In this document: one piece after another, positions 1 through 8,285 of the stretch
Position numbering within the stretch: position 1 is the stretch's first letter
How the letters are laid out: each line of letters starts with the position of its first letter
Source of the DNA: Futiania mangrovi
GTDB lineage: Bacteria > Pseudomonadota > Alphaproteobacteria > Futianiales > Futianiaceae
Direction of reading: 5' to 3'
Assembly (NCBI RefSeq): GCF_024158125.1
Contig: NZ_JAMZFT010000002.1
Location: forward strand, 682,001 to 746,000
Length of the DNA: 64,000 nt
Notes under the pieces: model-generated
Seen by the model: only the letters and a program-made list of their open reading frames with translations
The model's database searches: none
What the model was told of the DNA's origin: nothing
Translations under genes and position numbers: made by a program

Positions 1-301
1 CGCGGCGGAGGCGTTCTCGCTGACCGTGATCGCCGCCTTCTGCCTGGTCGCGGTCATCTATGGCTGGGACATCATGATGGATTCGATCCGGCTCGGCCGG
101 CGCCAGCCGACCATGCTGGAAATGCCCAACTGGATCGGCGAACTGCCGGTCATCGTGGGCTTCGCCCTGCTGTTCGTGCAGGCCGTGGCCGACCTGATCC
201 GCCTGCCGTTCCGTCCGGCGCCGGAGTTTTCGCCCGCGGGCGAGCACGGGCCCGCCGAAGACGACGCCGAAGCCGCATCCGCCGAGGGGCCGCGCAAATG
301 A
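1..301 (+). CDS. TRAP transporter small permease (DctQ), 3' part
   Basis: The reading frame is open at the left edge, so only the last ~99 residues are present. They contain two hydrophobic segments separated by a loop with MEMPNW and a charged tail rich in Glu and Ala, as in the C-terminal half of DctQ-family subunits. DctQ forms the small membrane subunit of tripartite TRAP transporters, which use the ion gradient to import organic acids delivered by a periplasmic DctP protein. The stop codon overlaps the start of the large permease gene by 4 bases (ATGA), so the two are translationally coupled. The matching DctP gene is not in the window and probably lies to the left. The assignment rests mainly on the neighbour and the membrane pattern. 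Confidence 0.8.
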   Translation, partial: AAEAFSLTVIAAFCLVAVIYGWDIMMDSIRLGRRQPTMLEMPNWIGELPVIVGFALLFVQAVADLIRLPFRPAPEFSPAGEHGPAEDDAEAASAEGPRK

Positions 302-1572
302 CCCTGCTGATCGTCGTCGCGGCGCTTCTGCTTCTTCTGTTCGTCGGCCTGCCCGTGGCGTTCGCGCTGGCGGGCCTCGGCACGGTCATGCTTGCGCTCA
401 AGGGTCTGCCGCTGGTCATGGTCGCGCAGAACCTGCACGGCGCGATCGACAATTTCGTGCTGCTGTCGGTGCCGCTGTTCCTGTTCATGTCCAACGTCCT
501 GCTGCGCGGCGGCGTCGGGCGCGACCTGTTCGATGCGGTGCAGTCCTGGGTCGGGCACTGGCCGGGCGGTCTCGGCATTGCGGCGCTCCTGTCCTGCGGC
601 ATCTTCTCGGCGATCTCGGGAAGCTCGGTCGCGACCGCCGCGACGGTCGGCACCGTCGCCATTCCGGAAATGACGCGGCGCGGCTATTCGACCTCGTTCA
701 CGCTGGGGCTTCTTGCGGCGGGCGGCACGCTCGGCATTCTCATTCCACCGTCGATCCCGCTCATCGTCTACGGCGTCATCACGGAAGAGAGCATCGGCAA
801 GCTGTTCCTCGCCGGGGTCGGTCCGGGTCTGCTGCTGATCGCGCTGTTCTCGGTCTATTGCGTCCTCTACGCGAGCTTCACGAAGAACCACATCCCGAGC
901 GAGAAGGCGACCTGGCGGCAACGCCGCGACACGACGCTGCGCGCGCTGCCCACCGGGCTTCTGGCCTTCATCATGCTGGGCGGGATCTATTCCGGCGTCT
1001 TCACGCCCACCGAGGCGTCCGCGATCGGGGCAAGCTGCGCCATCCTGCTGACGGCCGTGCTGCTGCGGACGTTGAACTGGCGCGGGTTCATGCTGGCCGT
1101 GCGCGATTCGGTCGCCACCACCATCGTGCTGTTCCTGATCGTCATCGGCGCGAAGATCTTCGGCAAGGCGGTCACGCTCTACCAGGTGCCGGCGCAGGTG
1201 TCGCAGCTGGTGGACACCCACGTCGCGAGCGCGGACCTGTTCCTCGTCATCGTGGCGGGGATCCTGCTGTTCATCGGCCTGTTCCTGGAAAGCCTGTCGA
1301 TGCTGCTGATCATGGTGCCGGTGCTGCTGCCGACGGTGCTCGGCCTCGGCATCGACCCGATCTGGTTCGGCATCTTCTTCGTCATCCTGATCGAGGTGGC
1401 GCTGATCACGCCGCCGGTCGGCATGAACCTGTTCGTGATCCAGGCGGTGGCGAGAACGCCGCTCGGGACGGTGGTGAAGGGGGTTGCGCCCTTCATCGGG
1501 CTGATGATGCTGTCGGTCGTGCTGGTCTGGATGTTCCCGGACATCGTGCTGTACATCCCCTTCAGGATGTAA
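298..1572 (+). CDS. dctM: TRAP transporter large permease (DctM)
   Basis: This 424-residue protein is hydrophobic throughout and matches the usual length of the DctM transport subunit, with about 12 membrane segments. Features typical of the family are the early GLPVAFALAGLG stretch, a SGSSVATAATVG region near residue 105, an ILIPPSIPLIVYG motif near residue 150, and a closing ITPPVGMNLFVI motif. DctM carries the substrate across the inner membrane in the TRAP system for small carboxylates; the substrate cannot be read from the sequence. The start ATG overlaps the end of dctQ. The gene is followed after a 56-bp gap by a second carboxylate-type permease on the same strand. Confidence 0.93.
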   Translation: MTLLIVVAALLLLLFVGLPVAFALAGLGTVMLALKGLPLVMVAQNLHGAIDNFVLLSVPLFLFMSNVLLRGGVGRDLFDAVQSWVGHWPGGLGIAALLSCGIFSAISGSSVATAATVGTVAIPEMTRRGYSTSFTLGLLAAGGTLGILIPPSIPLIVYGVITEESIGKLFLAGVGPGLLLIALFSVYCVLYASFTKNHIPSEKATWRQRRDTTLRALPTGLLAFIMLGGIYSGVFTPTEASAIGASCAILLTAVLLRTLNWRGFMLAVRDSVATTIVLFLIVIGAKIFGKAVTLYQVPAQVSQLVDTHVASADLFLVIVAGILLFIGLFLESLSMLLIMVPVLLPTVLGLGIDPIWFGIFFVILIEVALITPPVGMNLFVIQAVARTPLGTVVKGVAPFIGLMMLSVVLVWMFPDIVLYIPFRM

Positions 1573-1628
1573 CGGCGCGCGCCGGGGCGCGGGGCCGGGA
1601 CGGGCACGAACGACGGGAGTGACGGCGC

Positions 1629-3509
1629 GTGACCGACGAGCAGATCCTGATCCTCGCGATCCTGGGCGTCATCGCCGCGATGTTCCTCTGGGGCCGGTGG
1701 CGGCACGACATGGTGGCGCTGGGCGGCCTCATTGCCTGCGTGGCCGCGGGGCTCGTGCCCGGCGAGGAGGCGTTCTCGGGCTTCGGGCACCCGGCGGTTG
1801 TCACGGTGGCCGCGATCCTGGTGCTCAGCCGGGGGCTGCAGACCTCGGGCGCGGTCGACATGCTGACGCAGCGGCTCCTGCCGTCCGGCTCCGGGCCTGT
1901 CGCGAGCATGGCTGCGATCACGCTCTTCGCCGCGGTGCTCTCGGGTTTCATGAACAATGTGGGGGCGCTCGCCCTTCTGATGCCGGTAGCGCTGCAGGTG
2001 GCGGCGAAGCATGGGATGCCGCCCGGGCACATCCTGATGCCGCTTTCCTTCGGCTCCATCCTCGGCGGCATGACGACGCTTATCGGCACGCCGCCGAACC
2101 TGATCGTCGCCGGGTTCCGGGCGGAGGCAGGCGGTCAACCCTTCGGCATGTTCGACTTCACGCCGGTGGGCCTGGCGGTCGCCGCGACTGGCCTCGTCTT
2201 CATCCTGCTGATCGGCTGGCGGCTCGTCCCGGCGCGGGTGCGGGCCGGGGCCGAGGGCTTCGACACCAGCGCCTATCTGACGGAGGCGCGCGTCCCGCAA
2301 GGCGCCAAGGCCGACGGCATGACGCTGCGGGAGGTCGAGCGCAGCCTGGTGGAGGCCGAGGCCCAGGTCATCGGCCTTGTCCGGGCGGAGGTGCGCATAC
2401 CTGTCCCGAGCCCGCTGCAGCGCGTGCGTGCCGGCGATATCCTGGTCATCGAGGCGGAGCCGAAAGCGCTCGCCGCGGCGCTTTCGAGCCTCGACCTCAA
2501 GCTCGAGGAGGCCGTGAAGCCCGAAGGCGACGGCGAGACAGGCACGGAGAACGGGTCGGAGGTGGCGACGTCGGCAGCTGCGCCGGTCGAGGTGCGCGCC
2601 GACGCCGATCCGGGCGAGGCCAGGCCGTCGCGCGCGATCGCCAGTGAGGACGTGGTGCTGATGGAGCTGACGGTGCTGCCCGAATCCGCGCTGATCGGCC
2701 GGTCGGCGAGCGACCTGCGGCTGCGCACGCGCTTCGGGATCAACCTGCTGGCCGTTTCAAGGCAGGGGCGGCGGTCGATGGCGCGGCTGCGGACCATGGC
2801 GCTGCGGGCGGGCGACGTGCTGCTGATGCAGGGCGGGCCGGAGACGCTGATCGAGTTCGCCAACCAGTCGGGCTGCGTGCCGCTGGCCGAGCGGGCGCTG
2901 CGCCTGCCGAACCGGACGCTGGCGCTGAAGGCGGGTGGCATCCTGCTCGCCTCCATCGCGGCGGCGGTGAGCGGTCTCGTGCCCGCGGCGGTCGCCTTCG
3001 TCGGCGGGGTGCTGGCGTCCATGGCGCTGAGGGTCGTGCCCTCGCGCGGGATCTACAAGACCATCGACTGGCCGGTGATCGTGCTTCTGGGCGCGCTGAT
3101 CCCGGTGGCGAACGCCATGGCGGACACGGGCGCGGCGGACCTGATCGCGCGGGTCCTGATGACGGAGGTGGCTCAGGGGAGCGCGATCCTCGGCCTCGCG
3201 ATCATCCTCGTGGTGACGATGACGCTGTCGGACTTCATGAACAATGCAGCGACCGCGGCGGTCATGTGCCCCATTGCCATCGGCACGGCGGCGCAATTGG
3301 GCCACAGCGCGGACCCGTTCCTGATGGCGGTGGCGGTGGGCGCGTCGTGCGCCTTCCTGACGCCCATCGGGCACCAGAACAACACGCTGATCCTCGGTCC
3401 CGGCGGCTTTCGCTTCGGCGACTACTGGCGCATGGGCCTGCCGCTGGAGGTGATCGTCGTGGCGGTCGGCGTGCCGATGATCCTGCTGGTCTGGCCGCTC
3501 TCCGGCTAG
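1629..3509 (+). CDS. SLC13/DASS-type permease with RCK_C domains
   Basis: This 626-residue membrane protein belongs to the divalent anion:sodium symporter group. It has two membrane halves, each ending in a helical-hairpin signature: FMNNVGALALLMP near residue 100 with TLIGTPPNLIVAGF near 150, and DFMNNAATAAVMCP near 535 with LTPIGHQNNTLI near 575. Between them, at roughly residues 215–425, are two soluble RCK_C/TrkA-C-like domains (GMTLREVERSLVEAEAQVIG; GRSASDLRLRTRFGINLLAV), joined by an acidic linker. The start is a GTG. The family takes up dicarboxylates, sulfate or related anions; the substrate is unknown here. Its position beside TRAP genes and acyl-CoA enzymes suggests an organic acid. 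Confidence 0.88.
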   Translation: MTDEQILILAILGVIAAMFLWGRWRHDMVALGGLIACVAAGLVPGEEAFSGFGHPAVVTVAAILVLSRGLQTSGAVDMLTQRLLPSGSGPVASMAAITLFAAVLSGFMNNVGALALLMPVALQVAAKHGMPPGHILMPLSFGSILGGMTTLIGTPPNLIVAGFRAEAGGQPFGMFDFTPVGLAVAATGLVFILLIGWRLVPARVRAGAEGFDTSAYLTEARVPQGAKADGMTLREVERSLVEAEAQVIGLVRAEVRIPVPSPLQRVRAGDILVIEAEPKALAAALSSLDLKLEEAVKPEGDGETGTENGSEVATSAAAPVEVRADADPGEARPSRAIASEDVVLMELTVLPESALIGRSASDLRLRTRFGINLLAVSRQGRRSMARLRTMALRAGDVLLMQGGPETLIEFANQSGCVPLAERALRLPNRTLALKAGGILLASIAAAVSGLVPAAVAFVGGVLASMALRVVPSRGIYKTIDWPVIVLLGALIPVANAMADTGAADLIARVLMTEVAQGSAILGLAIILVVTMTLSDFMNNAATAAVMCPIAIGTAAQLGHSADPFLMAVAVGASCAFLTPIGHQNNTLILGPGGFRFGDYWRMGLPLEVIVVAVGVPMILLVWPLSG

Positions 3510-3513
3510 GGGC

Positions 3514-4362
3514 TCAGCCCGCCGCGTGGGCGTTGGTGTGGGCAGCGGCAAGCGCCTCCCGGTAGCCCATCACGCGGGACAGCTCGGCCGCCTCCTGCGT
3601 CACGGCGCGGACGAAGAAGGCGGGCTCCCGTTCGGCGCGGGCAAGCGGGGCGGCCACGACGATGGCCGCCTCGACCGCGCCGTCGGCCCCGAACACGGGT
3701 GCTGCGAACCCGCCCACGTCCATGTCGTAGTCGCCCATGGTCACGGAGACGCCGGTCGCGCGGATCTCCCGCAGGCGGTCGCGCAGTTGCTCCCGCTCCA
3801 CGATGGTGCGGTCGGTGCGGGCCGAGAGGCGTTCGTCCTCCAGATAGCGGTCGAGGTCGCGCTCCGGCGCATAGGCCAGGAACAGCCGCCCGCACGCAGT
3901 CGGATAGAGGGGCCGCGTCGCGCCCACGGGCACGGAGTAGCGGATCGACTTCGGCGACTCGATGCTGTCGATGTAGGTGAAGTGCTGGCGGCCGGTGGTG
4001 AGAACCGCGAGGAGCGTCGTCTCCCCGCAGCGGTCGACGAGGCGTTCGAGGTAGGGCCGCGCGATCCGGCGCAGCGCACGGCCCGCGACGATGGTGGAGG
4101 CGAGCGCATAGGCCTCCACCCCGAGGCCGTAGAGGCCCGCGCGCCGTTCCAGCAGGCCGAGATCGGCAAGTCCGCGCAGCACGCTGGACAGCGTGCTCTT
4201 CGCCGTGCCGGTGCGTGCCGCGATCTCCGTCAGCGTCAGGCCCTGCGGCTCGTCCGCCAGCGCGCGCAGGATGTCGAAGGTGCGGGCCAGCGCTGCGGGG
4301 CCGTCGCGCCGGCCGGTCGTGTCGCTGTGCGTCGGCATCGAACCCGTCTCTCCCTCCGCCAT
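3514..4362 (-). CDS. IclR-family transcriptional regulator
   Basis: This 282-residue protein has an N-terminal winged helix at about residues 22–85 (recognition region LTLTEIAARTGTAKSTLSSVLRGL) and a C-terminal IclR effector domain at about 95–270. The effector domain contains YIDSIESPKSIRYSVPVG and a conserved core around TACGRLFLAY. IclR proteins are usually local repressors or activators that respond to small organic acids. The gene is divergent from the CoA-transferase operon, and a 19-bp perfect-arm palindrome lies between them at 4414–4432. I therefore infer that it controls that operon and perhaps itself. A second in-frame ATG lies at codon 9. Its 3' end nearly touches the end of the DASS permease gene on the opposite strand. 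Confidence 0.9.
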   Translation of the reverse strand: MAEGETGSMPTHSDTTGRRDGPAALARTFDILRALADEPQGLTLTEIAARTGTAKSTLSSVLRGLADLGLLERRAGLYGLGVEAYALASTIVAGRALRRIARPYLERLVDRCGETTLLAVLTTGRQHFTYIDSIESPKSIRYSVPVGATRPLYPTACGRLFLAYAPERDLDRYLEDERLSARTDRTIVEREQLRDRLREIRATGVSVTMGDYDMDVGGFAAPVFGADGAVEAAIVVAAPLARAEREPAFFVRAVTQEAAELSRVMGYREALAAAHTNAHAAG

Positions 4363-4413
4363 GGCCGCGGGAATCCCCTTGTTTCCGGATAATCCATGAC
4401 ATCAGGTTCGTCA

Positions 4414-4432
4414 AACCGAATTCAGTTCGGTT
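4414..4432. promoter_or_regulatory. Palindromic operator candidate for the IclR regulator
   Basis: The arms AACCGAA (4414–4420) and TTCGGTT (4426–4432) are perfect inverted repeats around a 5-base spacer. The site lies in the only intergenic space between the divergent iclR gene and the CoA-transferase gene. IclR proteins commonly bind palindromes of this size. That this one is the operator is inference from position and symmetry. Confidence 0.6.
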
Positions 4433-4543
4433 ATGCGAAATTGCTGCTTGATGGCGTGCGGGACTTGGGCTAGCGAAGGGAAAACGGCGCAACCGGCTCC
4501 TTCCTGGGCCGGACAAGCGCTCCTTGGCCTGCAGGAGGGATGG

Positions 4544-5779
4544 ATGACGGCACGCGCACCGCTAGAGGGGATCACGGTTCTCGACCTGTCGACGGTGCTC
4601 ATGGGGCCGCTCGCAACGCAGATCCTCGCCGACCACGGGGCGCGCGTGATCAAGGTGGAGCCGCCCTCCGGCGACATCGTGCGCTGGCTGGGTCCGTCGC
4701 GGTCGAAGGGCATGGGCCCGCTGTTCCTGCATCTCAACCGCGGCAAGGAGGGGGTCGCGCTCGACCTCAAGGATGCCCGCGCGCGCGAGGCGGTGATGCG
4801 GCTTGCGGCGGACGCCGACGTGGTCGTGCACAATTTGCGCCCCAAGGTGATGCGCCGCCTCGGCTTCGGGTTCGACGCGGTGAAGGCCGTCAACCCGCGC
4901 GTCGTCTATTGCAGTCTCTACGGCTTCGGGCAGGACGGGCCATACGCTGACCGGCCGGCCTATGACGACCTGATCCAGGGGGCCTCTGGCCTGCCGTCGC
5001 TGATGCAGGCGGCGGGCACGGGCGAGCCGCGTTATGTCGCGCTGAACATCGCCGACCGGCTGGTGGGGATCTCGGCGGCCTATGCCATCACCATCGGCAT
5101 CCTCGCGCGCGACCGGACGGGCCAGGCGCAGGAGATCGACGTGCCGATGTTCGAGACGCTCGCCTCCCAGGTGCTGTCGGAGCACATGTACGGCCGCTCG
5201 TTCGAGCCGCCGCTCGGCCCCGCAGGCTATCCGCGCCTGTTGACGTCGGAGCGCAGGCCCTTCGCCACCGCCGACGGGCACATCTGCGTCGTCTGCTACA
5301 CCGACGCGCACTGGAAGCGCTTCCTGACCGAGATCGGCCGCGACGACCTGCTGAGCGACCCGCGCTTCGTCAATGTGGGGGCGCGCCTCAACGCGATTTC
5401 CGAGGTTTACGGGTTCCTCGCGGACCGCCTGCGGGCGCAGCCGACGGCGCACTGGCTGGAGGTGTTCGACCGGCTCGACATTCCGGCGACGCCGCTCAAC
5501 ACGGTCGACAGCCTGATCGACGATCCGCAGGCGAGCGCCGTGGGCCTGATCCGCGAGGTCGACCACCCGACGGAAGGGCGCATCCGCACACACCGCAATC
5601 CCGTGCTGTGGGGCGGGCAGCCGACGCCGCTCGGCCTGACGCCGCTGCTCGGCCAGCACACGGTCGAGGTGCTGACCGCGGCAGGCGTGAGCGCGCAGGA
5701 CATCGCCGCCATGCAGGCCGACGGCGTGGCCGTGGACGGCCGCCCGGCGACCGCGAAGACCGATCCGACAGCCGCCTGA
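4544..5779 (+). CDS. CaiB/BaiF family (class III) CoA-transferase
   Basis: The protein is 411 residues long from the ATG at 4544, which has an AGGAGG ribosome site five bases upstream; an in-frame ATG at 4433 would add 37 residues that do not resemble the family and would run from the operator. Family features are the opening GITVLDLSTVLMGP, KVEPPSGD, the LNRGKEGVALDLK stretch, and NLRPKVMRRLG. The Asp in YDDLIQGASGL sits where the catalytic aspartate of formyl-CoA transferase relatives is found. The enzyme moves CoA from a donor thioester to a carboxylate, here probably activating the acid whose catabolism continues with the next gene. It is the first gene of a three-gene operon. Confidence 0.92.
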   Translation: MTARAPLEGITVLDLSTVLMGPLATQILADHGARVIKVEPPSGDIVRWLGPSRSKGMGPLFLHLNRGKEGVALDLKDARAREAVMRLAADADVVVHNLRPKVMRRLGFGFDAVKAVNPRVVYCSLYGFGQDGPYADRPAYDDLIQGASGLPSLMQAAGTGEPRYVALNIADRLVGISAAYAITIGILARDRTGQAQEIDVPMFETLASQVLSEHMYGRSFEPPLGPAGYPRLLTSERRPFATADGHICVVCYTDAHWKRFLTEIGRDDLLSDPRFVNVGARLNAISEVYGFLADRLRAQPTAHWLEVFDRLDIPATPLNTVDSLIDDPQASAVGLIREVDHPTEGRIRTHRNPVLWGGQPTPLGLTPLLGQHTVEVLTAAGVSAQDIAAMQADGVAVDGRPATAKTDPTAA

Positions 5780-5816
5780 CCGGCGGCAGACGTTCCAGCC
5801 AAGGACAGACGAGACC

Positions 5817-6980
5817 ATGAGCAGCCAGACCATCGACCACGCCGAACTGCGCGACGCCATCCTGAAGATCTGCGCCGACTTCGGCGACAAGTACTGGATG
5901 AGCCACGACGAGAGCGGAGACTTTCCGGAGGAGTTCCACCAGGCCATCGCGGCGGGCGGCTGGCTGGGCATCGCCATGCCGGAGGAATACGGCGGCTCCA
6001 ACCTCGGCATCACCGAGGCCGCGATCATGATGCAGGCCATCGCGGAATCAGGCGCGGCGATGAGCGGGGCGTCCGCCATCCACATGAACATCTTCGGCCT
6101 GACGCCGGTCGTGCGCTACGGGACGGAGGAGCAGCGCCAGCGCTTCCTGCCGCCGCTGATCGCGGGCAAGGAGAAGGCCTGCTTCGCGGTGACGGAGCCG
6201 AACGCCGGCCTCAACACGACGAGCCTGACCACGCGCGCCGTGCGCGACGGCGACCACTACGTGCTGACCGGACAGAAGATGTGGATCTCCACCGCCCAGG
6301 TCGCCGACAAGATGCTGATCCTCGCCCGCACCACGCCGCGCGAGCAGGTGAGCAAGCCGACCGAGGGCATCTCGCTGTTCTACACCGACCTCGACCGCAG
6401 CAAGATCGAGGTGCGCGAGATCCACAAGATGGGCCGCGCCGCGGTCGACTCCAACGCGCTGTTCATCGACGGGCTGCGCGTGCCGAAGGAGGACCTGATC
6501 GGCGAGGAGGGCAAGGGCTTCTACTACATCCTGCACGGCATGAACCCGGAGCGGATCCTGCTCGGCGCGGAATCGGTGGGCGTCGGCTTCGCGGCGGTGA
6601 AGCGGGCGAGCCAGTACGCCCGCGAGCGCGAGGTGTTCGGCCGCCCCATCGGCATGAACCAGGGCATCCAGCACCCGCTCGCCCGCTGCTGGATGGAGCT
6701 GGAGGCCGCGCGGCTTCTGGTCATGGAGGCGGCGCGCCGCTTCGACGCCGACCTCGACTGCGGGGCGCAGGCGAACGCGGCCAAGTTCCTCGGCGCGGAA
6801 GCGGGCTTCAAGGCGTGCGAGACGGCGATCCTGACGCACGGCGGCATGGGCTACTCCAAGGAATACCAGATCGAGCGGTGGTTCCGCGAGGTGATGATCC
6901 CGCGCATCGCGCCGGTCAGCCGGGAACTTGTCCATTGCTACATCGCCGAGCGGGTGCTCGGCCTGCCGAAGTCCTATTGA
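5817..6980 (+). CDS. Acyl-CoA dehydrogenase
   Basis: This 387-residue flavoprotein has the standard three-domain layout: an N-terminal helical domain, a middle domain with the flavin-contacting CFAVTEPNAG and MWISTAQVADKM, and a C-terminal helical domain containing FGRPIGMNQGIQHPLA and HGGMGYSKEYQIERWFRE. The usual IxEGTxE catalytic motif of medium-chain enzymes is absent (the equivalent place reads RIAPVSRE). The Glu in NPERILLGAESVG (about residue 245) is where isovaleryl-CoA dehydrogenase carries its base, so it is a likely replacement. It would oxidise the acyl-CoA formed by the preceding CoA-transferase to a 2-enoyl-CoA. The stop codon is part of the ribosome site of the next gene. Confidence 0.93.
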   Translation: MSSQTIDHAELRDAILKICADFGDKYWMSHDESGDFPEEFHQAIAAGGWLGIAMPEEYGGSNLGITEAAIMMQAIAESGAAMSGASAIHMNIFGLTPVVRYGTEEQRQRFLPPLIAGKEKACFAVTEPNAGLNTTSLTTRAVRDGDHYVLTGQKMWISTAQVADKMLILARTTPREQVSKPTEGISLFYTDLDRSKIEVREIHKMGRAAVDSNALFIDGLRVPKEDLIGEEGKGFYYILHGMNPERILLGAESVGVGFAAVKRASQYAREREVFGRPIGMNQGIQHPLARCWMELEAARLLVMEAARRFDADLDCGAQANAAKFLGAEAGFKACETAILTHGGMGYSKEYQIERWFREVMIPRIAPVSRELVHCYIAERVLGLPKSY

Positions 6981-6993
6981 GGAGGGCGCGTCC

Positions 6994-8259
6994 TTGGCCA
7001 CGCTTACGGACATCTCCGCGGTCGACCTGCGCGGCCTCGTGAAGCCCGGCGACCGGGTGATCGTGGGACAGGGGGCGGCAGAGGCGCGCACGCTCACCCG
7101 CGCACTGGTTGCCCAGCGCCATCATGTCGGGCGGTTCGAGGTGTTCCTCGGCGTCGTCTTTTCAGACAGTTTTCCGCCGGACGGCACGGACGGGATCGAC
7201 TTCACCGGCTATGGCGCGTTCGCAAAGTCGGTCGCGTTGTCGCGCGCCGGACGGCTCGACCCCTTGCCCATGCCCTACAGCCGGCTGTACGACGCCTTCG
7301 CCGATGGGCGTCTCCGGCCCGACGTTGTGCTGCTGCAGGTGGCGCCGGGGCGCGACGGGCGGCGCGAAAGCCTGTCGCTCGCCCACGACTACACGGTCGC
7401 GGCGGCGCGCAACGCGCGCACGGTGATCCTGGAGGTCAACGAGGACGCGCCCTGGACGCACGGCGCGGAACTGCCGGAGGACCTGCGCGTCGACCTCAGG
7501 GTGCGGGCGGAGATGCCGCCCCTCGACTTCGGCGGCAGCACGGTCGACGAGACCTCGGCGAAGATCGGCGCCTTCGTGGCGGACCTGGTGCCGGAAGGCG
7601 CGACGGTGCAGATCGGCATCGGCGCCATTCCGGACGCGGTGCTGGCCAGTCTCAAGGGGCATCGCGACCTCGGCATCCATTCGGGTGTGATGAACGACAA
7701 GATCCTCGACCTGATCGAGGCGGGCGTCGTGACGAACGCGCAGAAGGGCCGTGACGCGGGCGTCACGGTCGCGAACGTGCTGTTCGGGACGAAGCGGCTG
7801 CGCGATTTCGCTCATGACAACCGGGCCTTGTGGGTCGCGCCGCCGCCGGTGACGCACGATGCGGGCGTGCTTGCGTCGCTCAACCGGCTGGTGGCGATCA
7901 ATTCCGCCATCGAGGTGGACCTGACAGGCCAGGTCAATTCCGAGATCGCGGGCGGCAAATATGTGGGCGCGATCGGCGGCCAGCCCGATTTCGTGCGTGG
8001 CGGCCTCGCCTCGGCAGGCGGACGGTCGGTCATCGCGCTGCCCGCGACGGCGAAGGGCGGCACCATTTCGCGCATCGTGTCGCAGGTGGCGAACGTCTCC
8101 ACCCCGCGCTGCGACGCCGACGCCATCGTCACGGAGTACGGCATTGCCGAGCTTGACGGCTGCACGCTTCGCGAGCGGGCGCGCCGCATGATCGAGATCG
8201 CCGCGCCGGAATTCCGCGAGGACCTGGCGCGCGCCGCGCACGCGGCTTTCGGGGGGTAG
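6994..8259 (+). CDS. Acetyl-CoA hydrolase/CoA-transferase family protein
   Basis: The protein is 421 residues long from a TTG start at 6994, chosen because the GAGGAGGG at 6979–6986 is well placed and the upstream in-frame start would overlap the dehydrogenase gene. It has the two-domain layout of the acetyl-CoA hydrolase / 4-hydroxybutyrate CoA-transferase family, including ATVQIGIGAIPDAVLASL, a glycine-rich GGKYVGAIGGQPDFVRG, and the C-terminal VTEYGIAELDG. In characterised CoA-transferases a Glu follows the conserved His in LGIH(S/T)E; here that place reads HSGVMND with Gly at residue 231. The protein may therefore act as a hydrolase or by another mechanism. It closes the IclR-linked operon. 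Confidence 0.88.
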   Translation: MATLTDISAVDLRGLVKPGDRVIVGQGAAEARTLTRALVAQRHHVGRFEVFLGVVFSDSFPPDGTDGIDFTGYGAFAKSVALSRAGRLDPLPMPYSRLYDAFADGRLRPDVVLLQVAPGRDGRRESLSLAHDYTVAAARNARTVILEVNEDAPWTHGAELPEDLRVDLRVRAEMPPLDFGGSTVDETSAKIGAFVADLVPEGATVQIGIGAIPDAVLASLKGHRDLGIHSGVMNDKILDLIEAGVVTNAQKGRDAGVTVANVLFGTKRLRDFAHDNRALWVAPPPVTHDAGVLASLNRLVAINSAIEVDLTGQVNSEIAGGKYVGAIGGQPDFVRGGLASAGGRSVIALPATAKGGTISRIVSQVANVSTPRCDADAIVTEYGIAELDGCTLRERARRMIEIAAPEFREDLARAAHAAFGG

Positions 8260-8285
8260 GGCCGGCGTAGGGCCAGGGGCGGGGG

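Noticed and set aside
4433-4543. Upstream ATG adding 37 residues to the CaiB/BaiF protein
   Set aside because: It has no ribosome site, starts next to the operator palindrome, and the added residues do not fit the family. The ATG at 4544 has AGGAGG at the right distance.
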